DNA from: Cyanobacteria bacterium OH_CDB_20
GTDB lineage: Bacteria; Cyanobacteriota; Vampirovibrionia; Gastranaerophilales; Gastranaerophilaceae
Direction: 5' to 3'
Assembly (NCBI GenBank): GCA_023415935.1
Contig: JAEZIX010000005.1
Coordinates: forward strand, 1-14,130
DNA length: 14,130 nucleotides
Position 1 is the stretch's first letter. Every line of letters begins with the position of its first letter. The translations under genes and the position numbers were made by a program. Below the pieces are notes generated by a model, which was not told the DNA's origin, searched no databases, and saw only the letters and a list, made by a program, of their open reading frames with translations. Shown one piece after another: positions 1 to 7,448 of this stretch.

Positions 1-28
1 CTTTTCCGTTTATAAATAATGTACTCAT
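1..28 (-). CDS. hydA: Partial CDS, probable [FeFe]-hydrogenase catalytic subunit (N-terminus only)
   Basis: Only the first nine codons lie in the window; they read MSTLFINGK and the gene runs off the left edge. An AAGGA ribosome binding site precedes the ATG at a normal distance and the gene starts 18 bases after the hydB stop. A short beta-strand ending in an NGK turn is what the N-terminal [2Fe-2S] ferredoxin domain of HydA and NuoG proteins looks like, and C-B-A gene order is usual for trimeric NAD(H)-linked [FeFe]-hydrogenases. The catalytic H-cluster motifs are outside the window, so the identity is inferred mainly from the neighbours. A NuoG-like or formate dehydrogenase subunit is the alternative. 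Confidence 0.55.
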
Positions 29-46
29 ATTCTTATATTCCTTCTG

Positions 47-1906
47 TTACACTTGTTTAATAGCTTTAAACGGACAGCTTGTTAAACAAGCACCGCATTT
101 AATACATTTAGACTGGTCAATTTTGAACGGCGATTTGATTTCACCAGAAATTGCACCCACTGGACAAGTTCTTGCACATTTAGAGCAGCCTTTGCATAAA
201 GCCTCTTCTATAATGATTGTTTTCATTGCGCTACAAACACCTGCAGGACATTTTTTGTCTTTGATGTGTGCAATATATTCATCTTTAAAATATTTTAAAG
301 TTGATAAAATCGGATTTGGAGCAGTTTTGCCCAAGCCGCATAATGAACCGTCTTTTACCGCAATAGCTAAATCTTCAAGCTTTTCAATGTCTTCCATTTC
401 GCCTTGGCCTTTAACAATTCTTTCAAGAATTTTAAGCATTGTTCTTGTACCTTCACGACAAGGAACGCACTTTCCGCAAGATTCGTTTCTTGTAAAGTTC
501 ATGAAGAATCTTGCAACCTCAACGATACAAGTATCTTCAGCCATTACAACAAGACCGCCGGAACCAACCATTGCTCCTGCTGCGATAAGTGAATCGTAAT
601 CCATAGGAAGGTCTAAGTGTTCTTCTGTTAAACAACCGCCTGATGGGCCGCCGATTTGAACCGCTTTAAACTTTTTGCCGCCACGGATTCCGCCGCCGAT
701 ATCAAACACGATTTCTCTTAAAGTTGTTCCCATTGGAACTTCGATAAGACCTGTATTATTAACTTCACCTGTTAAAGCGAATGTTTTTGTACCTTTTGAT
801 TTTTCAGTACCGAAAGAGCTAAACCAGTCAGCGCCTTTTCTTATGATTACAGGCACGTTTGCAAGTGTTTCAACATTGTTGATAAGAGTAGGTCTTCCAA
901 ATAGCCCTTTATTTGCAGGGAATGGAGGTTTTGGTCTTGGCATACCTCTTTCGCCTTCAATTGAGGCGATTAAAGCTGTTTCTTCACCGCAAACAAAAGC
1001 TCCGGCACCTTCTTTGATGTGGATTTCAAAGCTAAAGTCAGAACCCATAATATTTTTGCCTAACAAATTAGCTTCTTCAGCTTGTTGAATAGCAATTTTA
1101 AGACGTTTAATAGCAAGAGGATATTCTGCTCTAACATAAATATATGCTTCGTCAGCTCCTATTGCAAAACCAGCAATCGCCATACCTTCAAGAAGTTTAT
1201 GAGGGTCACCTTCCATAATACTTCTGTCCATGAATGCACCAGGGTCACCTTCGTCACCGTTACAAACAACGTATGATTTCCCGCCCTTATTAGCTGCTGT
1301 AAACTTCCATTTAGTACCTGTTGGGAAGCCTCCGCCTCCTCTTCCTCTTAGTCCTGATTTTTCGATTTCAGAAATAACAGCGTCAGGATTATTTTCTTTT
1401 AAAACTTTAGAAAGAGCTTCGTAACCATCTACTGCGATTGCTTCTTGAACACATTCAGCGTTGATATGACCGCAGTTTTCAAGAGAAGTTCTTGTTTGTT
1501 TTGCGTAGAAATTAATTTCTTCGCTTTTTGTAATATGCTTGCCTGATTTAGGATCAACGTATAAAAGTCTTTCCAGAGGTTTGCCGTTTTTAATGTGACT
1601 TTCAAAAATTTCGTCAACATCATTTAATTTAACTTTTACATAAGTAACGTCAAGATCCGGAATAATAATCAAAACGCCTTGTTCGCAGAAGCCGTGGCAT
1701 CCTGTAGGAACAATAGTCATTTTGTCATAGTCAGTAAGTGTTGAAACATCAGCACCTAGTTCTTTGAATTTTTCGATTATTTCAAGAGAGCCGTTTGCAA
1801 CGCAACCAGTACCTGCACATACAAGCACTCTTAAACCTTGTTTTTTAATCTCGTCTTGAGCTTTTTCTTTTTCTTTTTCAATATTTACCGATAGAGTACT
1901 TGCCAT
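47..1906 (-). CDS. hydB: NADH-binding hydrogenase subunit beta (NuoF/HydB-like flavoprotein)
   Basis: This 619-residue protein has the full HydB layout. A thioredoxin-like [2Fe-2S] domain with Cys30, Cys35, Cys70 and Cys74 comes first. The 51-kDa flavoprotein core follows, with the FMN glycine-rich motif GLRGRGGGGFPTGTKW at 185-200 and the NADH-site motif GAFVCGEETAL at 302-312. An SLBB-like segment is next (about 375-460), then the [4Fe-4S] site SCGKCVPC (Cys477, 480, 483, plus Cys523). The C-terminus is a two-cluster ferredoxin (Cys571/574/577/581 and Cys601/604/607/611). Family knowledge: such subunits pass electrons between NAD(P)H, FMN and a hydrogenase subunit in the cytoplasm. The extra N- and C-terminal cluster domains favour HydB/HndC over respiratory NuoF (about 430 residues). 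Its start is one base after the hydC stop, with a GAGGG ribosome site inside hydC, so the two are probably translationally coupled. Whether the complex bifurcates electrons with ferredoxin cannot be read from this subunit alone. Confidence 0.9.
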   Translation of the reverse strand: MASTLSVNIEKEKEKAQDEIKKQGLRVLVCAGTGCVANGSLEIIEKFKELGADVSTLTDYDKMTIVPTGCHGFCEQGVLIIIPDLDVTYVKVKLNDVDEIFESHIKNGKPLERLLYVDPKSGKHITKSEEINFYAKQTRTSLENCGHINAECVQEAIAVDGYEALSKVLKENNPDAVISEIEKSGLRGRGGGGFPTGTKWKFTAANKGGKSYVVCNGDEGDPGAFMDRSIMEGDPHKLLEGMAIAGFAIGADEAYIYVRAEYPLAIKRLKIAIQQAEEANLLGKNIMGSDFSFEIHIKEGAGAFVCGEETALIASIEGERGMPRPKPPFPANKGLFGRPTLINNVETLANVPVIIRKGADWFSSFGTEKSKGTKTFALTGEVNNTGLIEVPMGTTLREIVFDIGGGIRGGKKFKAVQIGGPSGGCLTEEHLDLPMDYDSLIAAGAMVGSGGLVVMAEDTCIVEVARFFMNFTRNESCGKCVPCREGTRTMLKILERIVKGQGEMEDIEKLEDLAIAVKDGSLCGLGKTAPNPILSTLKYFKDEYIAHIKDKKCPAGVCSAMKTIIIEEALCKGCSKCARTCPVGAISGEIKSPFKIDQSKCIKCGACLTSCPFKAIKQV

Positions 1907-1907
1907 A

Positions 1908-2408
1908 TTAACCCTCTTTTTCTTCTTTTAATATTGTGTCAATAATAATTTTGATAGCATCTGCTGTTACCTGCGGATAAACTTTTTCGTTGATAACAAC
2001 AACCGGAGCAAGACCGCAAGCACCTAGGCAACTTACTGTTTCAACAGAGAACAAGCCGTCTTCTGTTGTAAATTTGCCTTCTTCAAGCCCTAATTTTCCG
2101 TGTATTGCTCTTAGAACAGGCATTGAACCTCTAACGTGGCATGCAGTTCCGTCGCAAAGTTTAACTTCGTATTTTCCTTTTGGTTCTAAACTGAATTGAG
2201 CATAAAAAGTTGCAACGCCATAAACTGTTGCAGGTGATAATCCTTCAATTTTAGATCCAACGTAAGTCATAACATCCATAGGTAGGTATCTGAAAACTTC
2301 TTGTATTTTTTGCAAAATAGCAATAAGGTTAGATTTTTTTCCGCCGTATGAGTTAATGATTTCATCGACTTTTTCGTAGTCAATTTTAGCTTGACAATCT
2401 GTTGTCAT
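1908..2408 (-). CDS. hydC: Hydrogenase subunit gamma (NuoE/HydC-like [2Fe-2S] protein)
   Basis: The protein is a thioredoxin-like [2Fe-2S] ferredoxin of the 24-kDa NuoE family. It has a helical N-terminal part (residues about 10-70, including the PATVYGVATFYAQF stretch typical of the family). The cluster ligands are C-x4-C (Cys85, Cys90 in CDGTACH) and C-x3-C (Cys127, Cys131 in CLGAC). I start it at the ATG at 2408, giving 166 residues, because AAGGAG sits six bases upstream. The frame stays open to an ATG at 2504, but that extension has no ribosome site and would run through the promoter and palindrome. HydC proteins of about 160 residues are the usual size. It is the first gene of the hydCBA operon and hands electrons within the NADH-linked hydrogenase complex. 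Confidence 0.88.
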   Translation of the reverse strand: MTTDCQAKIDYEKVDEIINSYGGKKSNLIAILQKIQEVFRYLPMDVMTYVGSKIEGLSPATVYGVATFYAQFSLEPKGKYEVKLCDGTACHVRGSMPVLRAIHGKLGLEEGKFTTEDGLFSVETVSCLGACGLAPVVVINEKVYPQVTADAIKIIIDTILKEEKEG

Positions 2409-2452
2409 TTCAATCTCCTTCATATATACAACTCGGGTACAATTAATTAGTT

Positions 2453-2474
2453 TATTGTGATTTTTATCACAATA
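2453..2474. promoter_or_regulatory. Perfect inverted repeat, candidate Rex or Crp/Fnr-family operator for hydCBA
   Basis: The arms TATTGTGAT and ATCACAATA are exact reverse complements, nine bases each, around a TTTT centre. The core TTGTGA-N6-TCACAA matches the consensus that Rex, Crp and HcpR-like regulators share. It sits 45 bases upstream of the hydC start, in the only long gap of the operon chain. Rex, which senses the NADH/NAD+ ratio, would make metabolic sense for an NADH-dependent hydrogenase, but the sequence cannot separate Rex from Crp/Fnr-family proteins. Confidence 0.65.
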
Positions 2475-2500
2475 TAGCGTAACATGAACATACTTATTAA
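2471..2500 (-). promoter_or_regulatory. Possible hydCBA promoter overlapping the palindrome
   Basis: On the minus strand TTAATA (2495-2500) and TATATT (2471-2476) are separated by 18 bases. The -10 overlaps one arm of the inverted repeat, which would suit repression by occlusion. The -35 is weak. A perfect TATAAT at 2507-2512 without a good -35 is an alternative, placing the palindrome inside the leader. Confidence 0.3.
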
Positions 2501-2532
2501 TCAAATATTATATGGAGGATTTGGCAACAAAA

Positions 2533-3471
2533 TTACAAGGATTTTAATGCTATTTTTATCGCAGAAATCATGCTGGTTTCATCGGCTTTTATTTTGCCTG
2601 CAATATCAAATGCTGTGCCGTGAGCCGGGGATGTTCTTATTACATCAAGCCCTATTGTTGTGTTTACAGATGTTGATTGCCCTAAAAGTTTGACTGGGAT
2701 AAGTCCCTGATCGTGATAACTTGCTATATAACAATCAAAATCTTTTTTTTCAAAGTGAGCAAAGAGTGCATCTGCCGGAAACGGTCCTTCAACATTTATT
2801 CCACTTGCTTTTAACTCTTTTATTGCAGGAAGGTATTCTTTTTTCTCCTCATCGCCGAAAAGTCCTTCTTCTCCTGCATGGGGATTTAGCGCGCATAGCG
2901 CAAGTTTTGGAGTTTTGATGTTAAAATTATTTTTCAATGAATTATTTAGCCTTTGTGTTTTTTGAATGATTAAATCTTTAGTTATAAGTTCAGGTACATT
3001 TTTTATTGCAACATGCCTTGTTAAAAGCATTACCCATAGCTTGTCTGAGATAAAAAGCATTTCTGCTTTTTGCGCGCTATGTGCAAGATTTTTTTCTAAA
3101 ATTTCAGTTTGTCCATCAAAATGGTGGCCTGCTAAATTAATTGAATGTTTTGAAATGGGAGCTGTTACTATCGCTTTAACTAAGCCTTCTTTGGCGAGAG
3201 TGCAGGCTTTTACAAGTGCTTGATATGCAAAGTCGCCCGCTTCTTTTGTTTCTTTTCCAGGTTTGATATTTACTTCTTCAAAAGGGATTTCAATTATTTC
3301 ATAATTTTTATTGAGTTTTAAGCCGTAATTGTTTGAATAATATTCGAAAACATTAGTGTTGCCAATAATAACAACCTGTTTTTCAGGTAAATCTAATTTG
3401 TTTAATGCTTTAATAATAATTTCAGGCGAAATACTATTAGGATCGCCTGTTGTTATCGCTATTTTTTTCAT
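2533..3471 (-). CDS. pdxA: PdxA-family 4-phospho-hydroxyacid dehydrogenase (PdxA or PdxA2 type)
   Basis: The 312-residue protein spans the whole PdxA fold. The three metal-binding histidines are visible as His153 (TRHVAI), His198 (LNPHAGEEG) and His253 (SYHDQGLIPVK), and the C-terminal TSPAHGTAFDIAG motif is at 280-292. PdxA oxidises 4-phosphohydroxy-L-threonine with NAD+ in vitamin B6 synthesis; the PdxA2 branch oxidises 4-phospho-D-threonate or -erythronate made by DUF1537 kinases. Its start overlaps the stop of the upstream DUF1537 kinase by one base (TAATG), which supports the PdxA2 role. Two motifs differ from the usual form: GDPAGIGPE is GDPNSISPE at 9-17, and the substrate-site GHTE is GQTE at 120-123 (Gln121 in place of His). 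These may mean an altered substrate. A B6 role cannot be ruled out because no other pdx gene is in view. Confidence 0.85.
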   Translation of the reverse strand: MKKIAITTGDPNSISPEIIIKALNKLDLPEKQVVIIGNTNVFEYYSNNYGLKLNKNYEIIEIPFEEVNIKPGKETKEAGDFAYQALVKACTLAKEGLVKAIVTAPISKHSINLAGHHFDGQTEILEKNLAHSAQKAEMLFISDKLWVMLLTRHVAIKNVPELITKDLIIQKTQRLNNSLKNNFNIKTPKLALCALNPHAGEEGLFGDEEKKEYLPAIKELKASGINVEGPFPADALFAHFEKKDFDCYIASYHDQGLIPVKLLGQSTSVNTTIGLDVIRTSPAHGTAFDIAGKIKADETSMISAIKIALKSL

Positions 3472-4778
3472 TATACGTGCCGTTCAAAATATTTTATTAT
3501 ATCAACAAGCGTATTTTGATTTCCAAGATTGCCTGATTTTGTGACAATAAGTTGCGCTTTGTGGTCGATGCATAGAGGTATTGCAGGAGCAACTTCATCA
3601 ATCAGCTGAAGTGTTTCGCTATCAATTGCTTTTGCGCATTTATATGATGTTTCGCCACCTATTGAAACAAGAATAACTTCTTTTTTCTCAATTATCATTT
3701 TTGTTATTTCTGCAATAAAATCACCCGTAAGAGATGCAAACTGCTGTTTTGTAAGCTCTTGTTGATAAAGAGTTTCCGCAAGCTCTTCTTGTTTGTCAAC
3801 AAGGCAAGATGAGTGAACTACAACAATATTATCTTTTTCAAGATTTCTGACTGCTCTTTCAACAATTTCTTCGTATGAATTTGTCATAATATCATTCAGC
3901 TTAATTTCAATAAAATAAGCGTTATCAATATCGTCGTCATCTTCAAGTTTTTTTATTTGAGAGGCAGTAAGGTTTGTTGCGCTTCCTGAGATTACAAGAA
4001 TAGGAAGGTTTGGAATGGTTTTGTTGATATGTTGATATTTCATTTCTGGGAGCCAAATGTTTCCTAATGCCTGAGCTGCACCAGCTGAGCCACATGGCAG
4101 AATTTTATAATTGCATTTATCAATTGCAAGTACAATTTGCTCGATATCAGTTGTTGAAACAGCATCAAAAACTATAAGTTTTTTTCCTTCTGTTATGAGT
4201 CTGTTCATCTCCATTAAAATGGGACCAGCACCTTTCATAACAATCTTAAGGTCGATAAGTGCAATAGAATCTTGTTCTTCTTTTGTTTCAAGTTGTCTTT
4301 TTAAAATTGTTGGAATATGTGATTCGTAAATTGGGAAATGAGGATCTCTCGCAAGTTCCGTTCTTTCAATAGGTATACCTTTTAAAAGGTGATATCCGCC
4401 TACTGTTGTTCTTCCTTCATTAGGGAAAGCAGGCACCATAACAGCTGCATCCCAGCCTAAAACTTTAAGCATAGCAAAAGTTTCAGTTGCGATATTTCCT
4501 CTTAGTGTTGAGTCGATTTTTTTGTAAAAATGTTCAATATTATAATTTTCTTTTAAGTTTCTTGTTGCAGCTTCAACTTTTTCAGCAGCAATGTGTTTCG
4601 GGATATTTCTTGTTTCTGTTGAAATCGCCCATGCCTGAGTTTGCTTGCAAGAAACATTATGAGAAGTATAATCGAGCACAATCTGAGTATTGCAGCCTCT
4701 TAGATGAAATTGGAGAGCTGTATCATTTGCGCCTGTAAGGTCATCGGCAATAATACCTATTGAACTTGATATAAACAT
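3471..4778 (-). CDS. Four-carbon acid sugar kinase (DUF1537/OtnK family)
   Basis: The protein has 435 residues, close to the family length. The N-terminal substrate-binding domain has ADDLTGANDT at 11-20, KKIDSTLRGN at 86-95 and PAFPNEGRTTVGGYHLLKG at 116-134, all hallmarks of DUF1537 kinases. The C-terminal nucleotide-binding domain has ISGSATNLT at 263-271, SIGGETSYKCAKAI at 372-385 and VTKSGNLGNQNTL at 412-424. Members phosphorylate threonate, erythronate or related acids at the 4-hydroxyl, and a PdxA2 dehydrogenase then acts, leading to dihydroxyacetone phosphate. The adjacent pdxA fits this two-step route. The exact substrate cannot be predicted. The gene follows ssb after eight bases and probably shares its promoter. 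Its ribosome site (AAGG) is weak, suggesting modest translation or coupling to ssb. Confidence 0.88.
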   Translation of the reverse strand: MFISSSIGIIADDLTGANDTALQFHLRGCNTQIVLDYTSHNVSCKQTQAWAISTETRNIPKHIAAEKVEAATRNLKENYNIEHFYKKIDSTLRGNIATETFAMLKVLGWDAAVMVPAFPNEGRTTVGGYHLLKGIPIERTELARDPHFPIYESHIPTILKRQLETKEEQDSIALIDLKIVMKGAGPILMEMNRLITEGKKLIVFDAVSTTDIEQIVLAIDKCNYKILPCGSAGAAQALGNIWLPEMKYQHINKTIPNLPILVISGSATNLTASQIKKLEDDDDIDNAYFIEIKLNDIMTNSYEEIVERAVRNLEKDNIVVVHSSCLVDKQEELAETLYQQELTKQQFASLTGDFIAEITKMIIEKKEVILVSIGGETSYKCAKAIDSETLQLIDEVAPAIPLCIDHKAQLIVTKSGNLGNQNTLVDIIKYFERHV

Positions 4779-4786
4779 AAAAAGCC

Positions 4787-5110
4787 TTAGTTATCGTTCT
4801 TTCCGCTTAGAAGTCTTAAAGTGTTCGCTCTAATGAGGAATCTTTCTTTTTGGACTCCATCAGGACCTGTCCATTTGCTTGAATCAAGTCTTCCGTCAAT
4901 TCCAACGAGTCTTCCTTTTTTAACGTATTCTCCAGCGATTTCAGCTGATTTGTCCCACAATTCAACGTTAAACCAGTCGGTAACTTCGCCTTTGGTTTTA
5001 GAATCCCAGCGAGAAACAGCAACTGAAAATGTTGTTTTAACTTTTCCTGACTCAAAATACTTCATTTCGGGATCTTGTCCGGCTCTTCCCACAACAACGA
5101 CTGAATTCAT
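4787..5110 (-). CDS. ssb: Short single-stranded DNA-binding protein without acidic tail
   Basis: The 107-residue protein is an SSB OB-fold: MNSVVVVGRAGQDPEMKY at the start, FSVAVSRW at 28-35, DWFNVELWDKSAEIAGEYVKKG in the middle, and the VGIDGRLDSSKW strand near residue 70. It binds single-stranded DNA in replication and repair. It stops right after the OB-fold and lacks the Gly/Pro-rich linker and acidic DDDIPF-type tip with which most bacterial SSBs recruit partners. Short SSBs of this kind are known from cyanobacteria, which fits the suggested lineage. AAAGGA precedes the ATG, and a good promoter lies 36 bases further upstream. It is the first gene of the unit continuing into the DUF1537 kinase and pdxA. 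Confidence 0.88.
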   Translation of the reverse strand: MNSVVVVGRAGQDPEMKYFESGKVKTTFSVAVSRWDSKTKGEVTDWFNVELWDKSAEIAGEYVKKGRLVGIDGRLDSSKWTGPDGVQKERFLIRANTLRLLSGKNDN

Positions 5111-5145
5111 ATCTCATTCCTTTAAATTAAATTCTCTATACTTTG

Positions 5146-5173
5146 ATTATAGTAAAAAACAAATACTTTGCAA
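5146..5173 (-). promoter_or_regulatory. Sigma-70 promoter for ssb
   Basis: On the minus strand TTGCAA (5168-5173) and a perfect TATAAT (5146-5151) are 16 bases apart, in the 77-base gap between cca and ssb. The predicted start leaves a leader of about 30 bases before the ssb ATG. Confidence 0.7.
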
Positions 5174-5187
5174 AATTATATATATAT

Positions 5188-6600
5188 TTATATTAAGTTA
5201 GTTGTGTTTTTTATGAATTTTATTGCATCTTCTTTTGTTAAAACATCGCCTGATACTTGAGCTTCTTTTAATTCTTTTATTATTTTACCCAGCGTCTCAG
5301 ATTGTTTTATGTTTAATATTTCCATTATTTCATTGCCATCTAAAAGTTTTTCTAAAGGTTTCATATCCTCTTTAGTTTCAAGATAGTTATTTAAGAGTTT
5401 TGTAAGCCCTGAAAGGTTTTTTTCAACAATATCATTTGTTATCTCTGGCCCAAGAGCAGAAAGCCTATCAGACATTGATAGTATGATTACTTCAATGACT
5501 ATGCCTTCCATTTTTCTGTAGAACTTTGTGAAGGCTTTTTCTGTCACGTTTGGCATTGAGACAATATTAGCCGGATAAATATGATATTTTATAAGTTTTG
5601 ATATATAGGCAATTTGTTTTTTAGAAAATTTTAGCTCTTTAAGTATTTGAGGCGCAAGTTTTGAGCCTATGTCGTCATGTTTTATAAAACGGTGTCTTCC
5701 AGTATCTTCTTCAATAGTCCAGGTTTGGGGTTTTCCTATATCATGCAAAAAACCTGCTATTTTTAGGTTTCCTAAAAGGTTAGTGTTTCCTAAAGTAGTA
5801 TTTGTAAGGTATTCTCTAATTTCTTTATCTGCCTTTTCAAAGTTGTTTTGAATTTGCCTTACAACTTCTATGCTGTGGTCTAAAAGGTCTAAGTGGTGAT
5901 GAGAATTTGGAGGAATTTTTTCAAGCTCTTTTGCAACAGGTAAAATCTCTTCTAAAAGTCCAGTTTTGTACATTTTTTCTAGAGCATCTGCTGCCCATTT
6001 GCCTTCAAAAAGTTTTGAAAGCTCAAGATTAACCCTCTCTTTTGCAGGTTTTTGTATAAGGTTCCTGTATTTTTTTGTTATTTCTATAAGATTTTCATCA
6101 ATTTTAAAGCCCAATTTTGAATAGAATCTATATATTCTTAAAAGTCTTAAAGGGTCATCCAGAAAGTTTTGTTCTAAAATCCCTTTAATAACCTTATTTT
6201 TGATATCATTTATGCCGCCAGCTATATCGATAAATTCTTGAGTATTAATATTATATATAATAGAATTTATTGTTAAATCGCGTCGCAAAATGTCTTCCTC
6301 GAGGCTTCCGTTAACAGGCGCTGTTAAATCTATGTAGTCGATTTTGTTTGGCAAAATAACTCTATATATATTATTAATCTCATCTAGCGGTACAAAATGT
6401 CCATCAAGCTTTTCTGCTATTGATTTTGCAAGATTTTTAACATCATCAGACTCGATAATAATATCCTTATCAGGACTTGTTTCTTCAAGTAGCGCGTTTC
6501 TTACAAAACCTCCTACGAGATAAGCATTATAGCCCTCTAGTAAAGGTTTAATCGCTTGTATAACAGTATCATTTTTTATTATTTTCTTTGCGTTATCCAT
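5188..6600 (-). CDS. cca: CCA-type tRNA nucleotidyltransferase with HD domain
   Basis: The 470-residue protein is a class II nucleotidyltransferase. YLVGGFVRNALL at 27-38 and the catalytic DKD (Asp44, Asp46) form the polymerase head. RRDLTINSIIYN at 106-117 and DPLRLLRIYRFYSKLGF at 149-165 form the neck and template-binding region. An HD phosphohydrolase domain follows, with HHHLD near 234 and FLHDIGK at 284-290 (His286-Asp287). The role is adding or repairing the 3' CCA end of tRNA. Some relatives in cyanobacteria and other groups split this into CC-adding and A-adding enzymes, or act as poly(A) polymerases, and the sequence does not decide between these. Its start overlaps the rsmE stop by eight bases, so both are probably in one transcript. 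No terminator is evident after it, so read-through into ssb is possible. Confidence 0.87.
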   Translation of the reverse strand: MDNAKKIIKNDTVIQAIKPLLEGYNAYLVGGFVRNALLEETSPDKDIIIESDDVKNLAKSIAEKLDGHFVPLDEINNIYRVILPNKIDYIDLTAPVNGSLEEDILRRDLTINSIIYNINTQEFIDIAGGINDIKNKVIKGILEQNFLDDPLRLLRIYRFYSKLGFKIDENLIEITKKYRNLIQKPAKERVNLELSKLFEGKWAADALEKMYKTGLLEEILPVAKELEKIPPNSHHHLDLLDHSIEVVRQIQNNFEKADKEIREYLTNTTLGNTNLLGNLKIAGFLHDIGKPQTWTIEEDTGRHRFIKHDDIGSKLAPQILKELKFSKKQIAYISKLIKYHIYPANIVSMPNVTEKAFTKFYRKMEGIVIEVIILSMSDRLSALGPEITNDIVEKNLSGLTKLLNNYLETKEDMKPLEKLLDGNEIMEILNIKQSETLGKIIKELKEAQVSGDVLTKEDAIKFIKNTTNLI

Positions 6601-7330
6601 CTTGAAGTCCGTATATTAATGATGCTAAAGCAACAACAGCGGCAGTATCTGCCCTATATATAAGATTTCCTAAAGTTATCTTAGGAATATTATACCTGCT
6701 TAAAAGCTCAAATTCTCTGTCTGAAAATCCACCTTCAGGTCCAATAATAACAAGAAATTTTTTAGCTGTGTCAGGTTTGATTTTTTTTAGATGTTCTTGA
6801 AGACTTGATTCTGCGTCTTTTTCAACGAAAGCTATTTTATAATCATATGTCTTGTCATTTAGAGCTTTTTCTAAGGTACTATCAGGCATGACTGCTGGGA
6901 TATCAGCCCTTTCACATTGTTTGACTGATTCAAGTGCAATTTTCTGCCATTTTTCCTGTTTGTTTTTTATCATATTCTCTTTGACTGCGGTATTATCAGT
7001 TATTAAAGGCAAAATGTTTTTTACTCCAAGCTCTGTTGCTTTTTGTATTGAACTAAACTGGGCATCAGGCTTTAAGACACTTTGAGCTAATGTTATATCA
7101 AGGTCTAATTTTCTTTTTGATTTATAGGAATCTACAACTTTAGTATAGATTTCACTAGATGTTATTTTCTCCACTTTTGTTATGTATTGAATCTCATTTT
7201 CATCAATAAACATAAGCCTTTCGCCCTGTTTTATTCTTAAGGCTTTAGCCAAATGATTATAAAGATCTTTTTCTGAAACCTTTATAATATCTTCTGTTAT
7301 TGAGTTTGAGCTGATTAAAAAATGTGGCAT
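6593..7330 (-). CDS. rsmE: 16S rRNA (uracil-1498-N3)-methyltransferase
   Basis: The 245-residue protein has the RsmE layout: an N-terminal PUA-like domain (about 1-70, with HLAKALRIKQGERLMFID) followed by a SPOUT methyltransferase with a C-terminal knot. Key motifs are QKATELGV at 96-103, the SAM-binding IGPEGGFSDREFELL at 196-210, and LGNLIYRADTAAVVAL at 220-235, the variant here of the usual LG-x-RILR-x-ETA segment. It methylates U1498 of 16S rRNA in assembled 30S subunits. An AAGG ribosome site precedes the ATG by a short T/A spacer. It is first of the rsmE-cca pair and is transcribed divergently from the flagellin gene. Confidence 0.92.
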   Translation of the reverse strand: MPHFLISSNSITEDIIKVSEKDLYNHLAKALRIKQGERLMFIDENEIQYITKVEKITSSEIYTKVVDSYKSKRKLDLDITLAQSVLKPDAQFSSIQKATELGVKNILPLITDNTAVKENMIKNKQEKWQKIALESVKQCERADIPAVMPDSTLEKALNDKTYDYKIAFVEKDAESSLQEHLKKIKPDTAKKFLVIIGPEGGFSDREFELLSRYNIPKITLGNLIYRADTAAVVALASLIYGLQDG

Positions 7331-7375
7331 TTAAACCTTTTTCTACACCAAATAGATGATATTCAATAATGAAGT

Positions 7376-7404
7376 ATAATACACCTAAAAACTTTGTATA
7401 GCAA
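7376..7404 (-). promoter_or_regulatory. Sigma-70 promoter for rsmE-cca
   Basis: On the minus strand TTGCTA (7399-7404) and TATTAT (7376-7381) have a 17-base spacer. The -10 lies about 45 bases upstream of the rsmE ATG. Confidence 0.55.
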
Positions 7405-7448
7405 GCATTTTACACTATTGTAACATGAAATCAGGCAAAAAGTTATAC

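Noticed and set aside
123..1424. Several plus-strand open frames opposite hydB
   Set aside because: They mirror the codon pattern of hydB on the other strand and have no ribosome sites or recognisable motifs.
2409..2504. In-frame upstream ATG extending hydC by 32 residues
   Set aside because: No ribosome site before it; the inner ATG at 2408 has AAGGAG at the right distance and gives the normal family length. The extension would translate the palindrome.
7410..7423. Inverted repeat TTACA-CTAT-TGTAA in the rsmE/flagellin gap
   Set aside because: Arms of only five bases in AT-rich DNA are expected by chance, and no matching regulator consensus was recognised.
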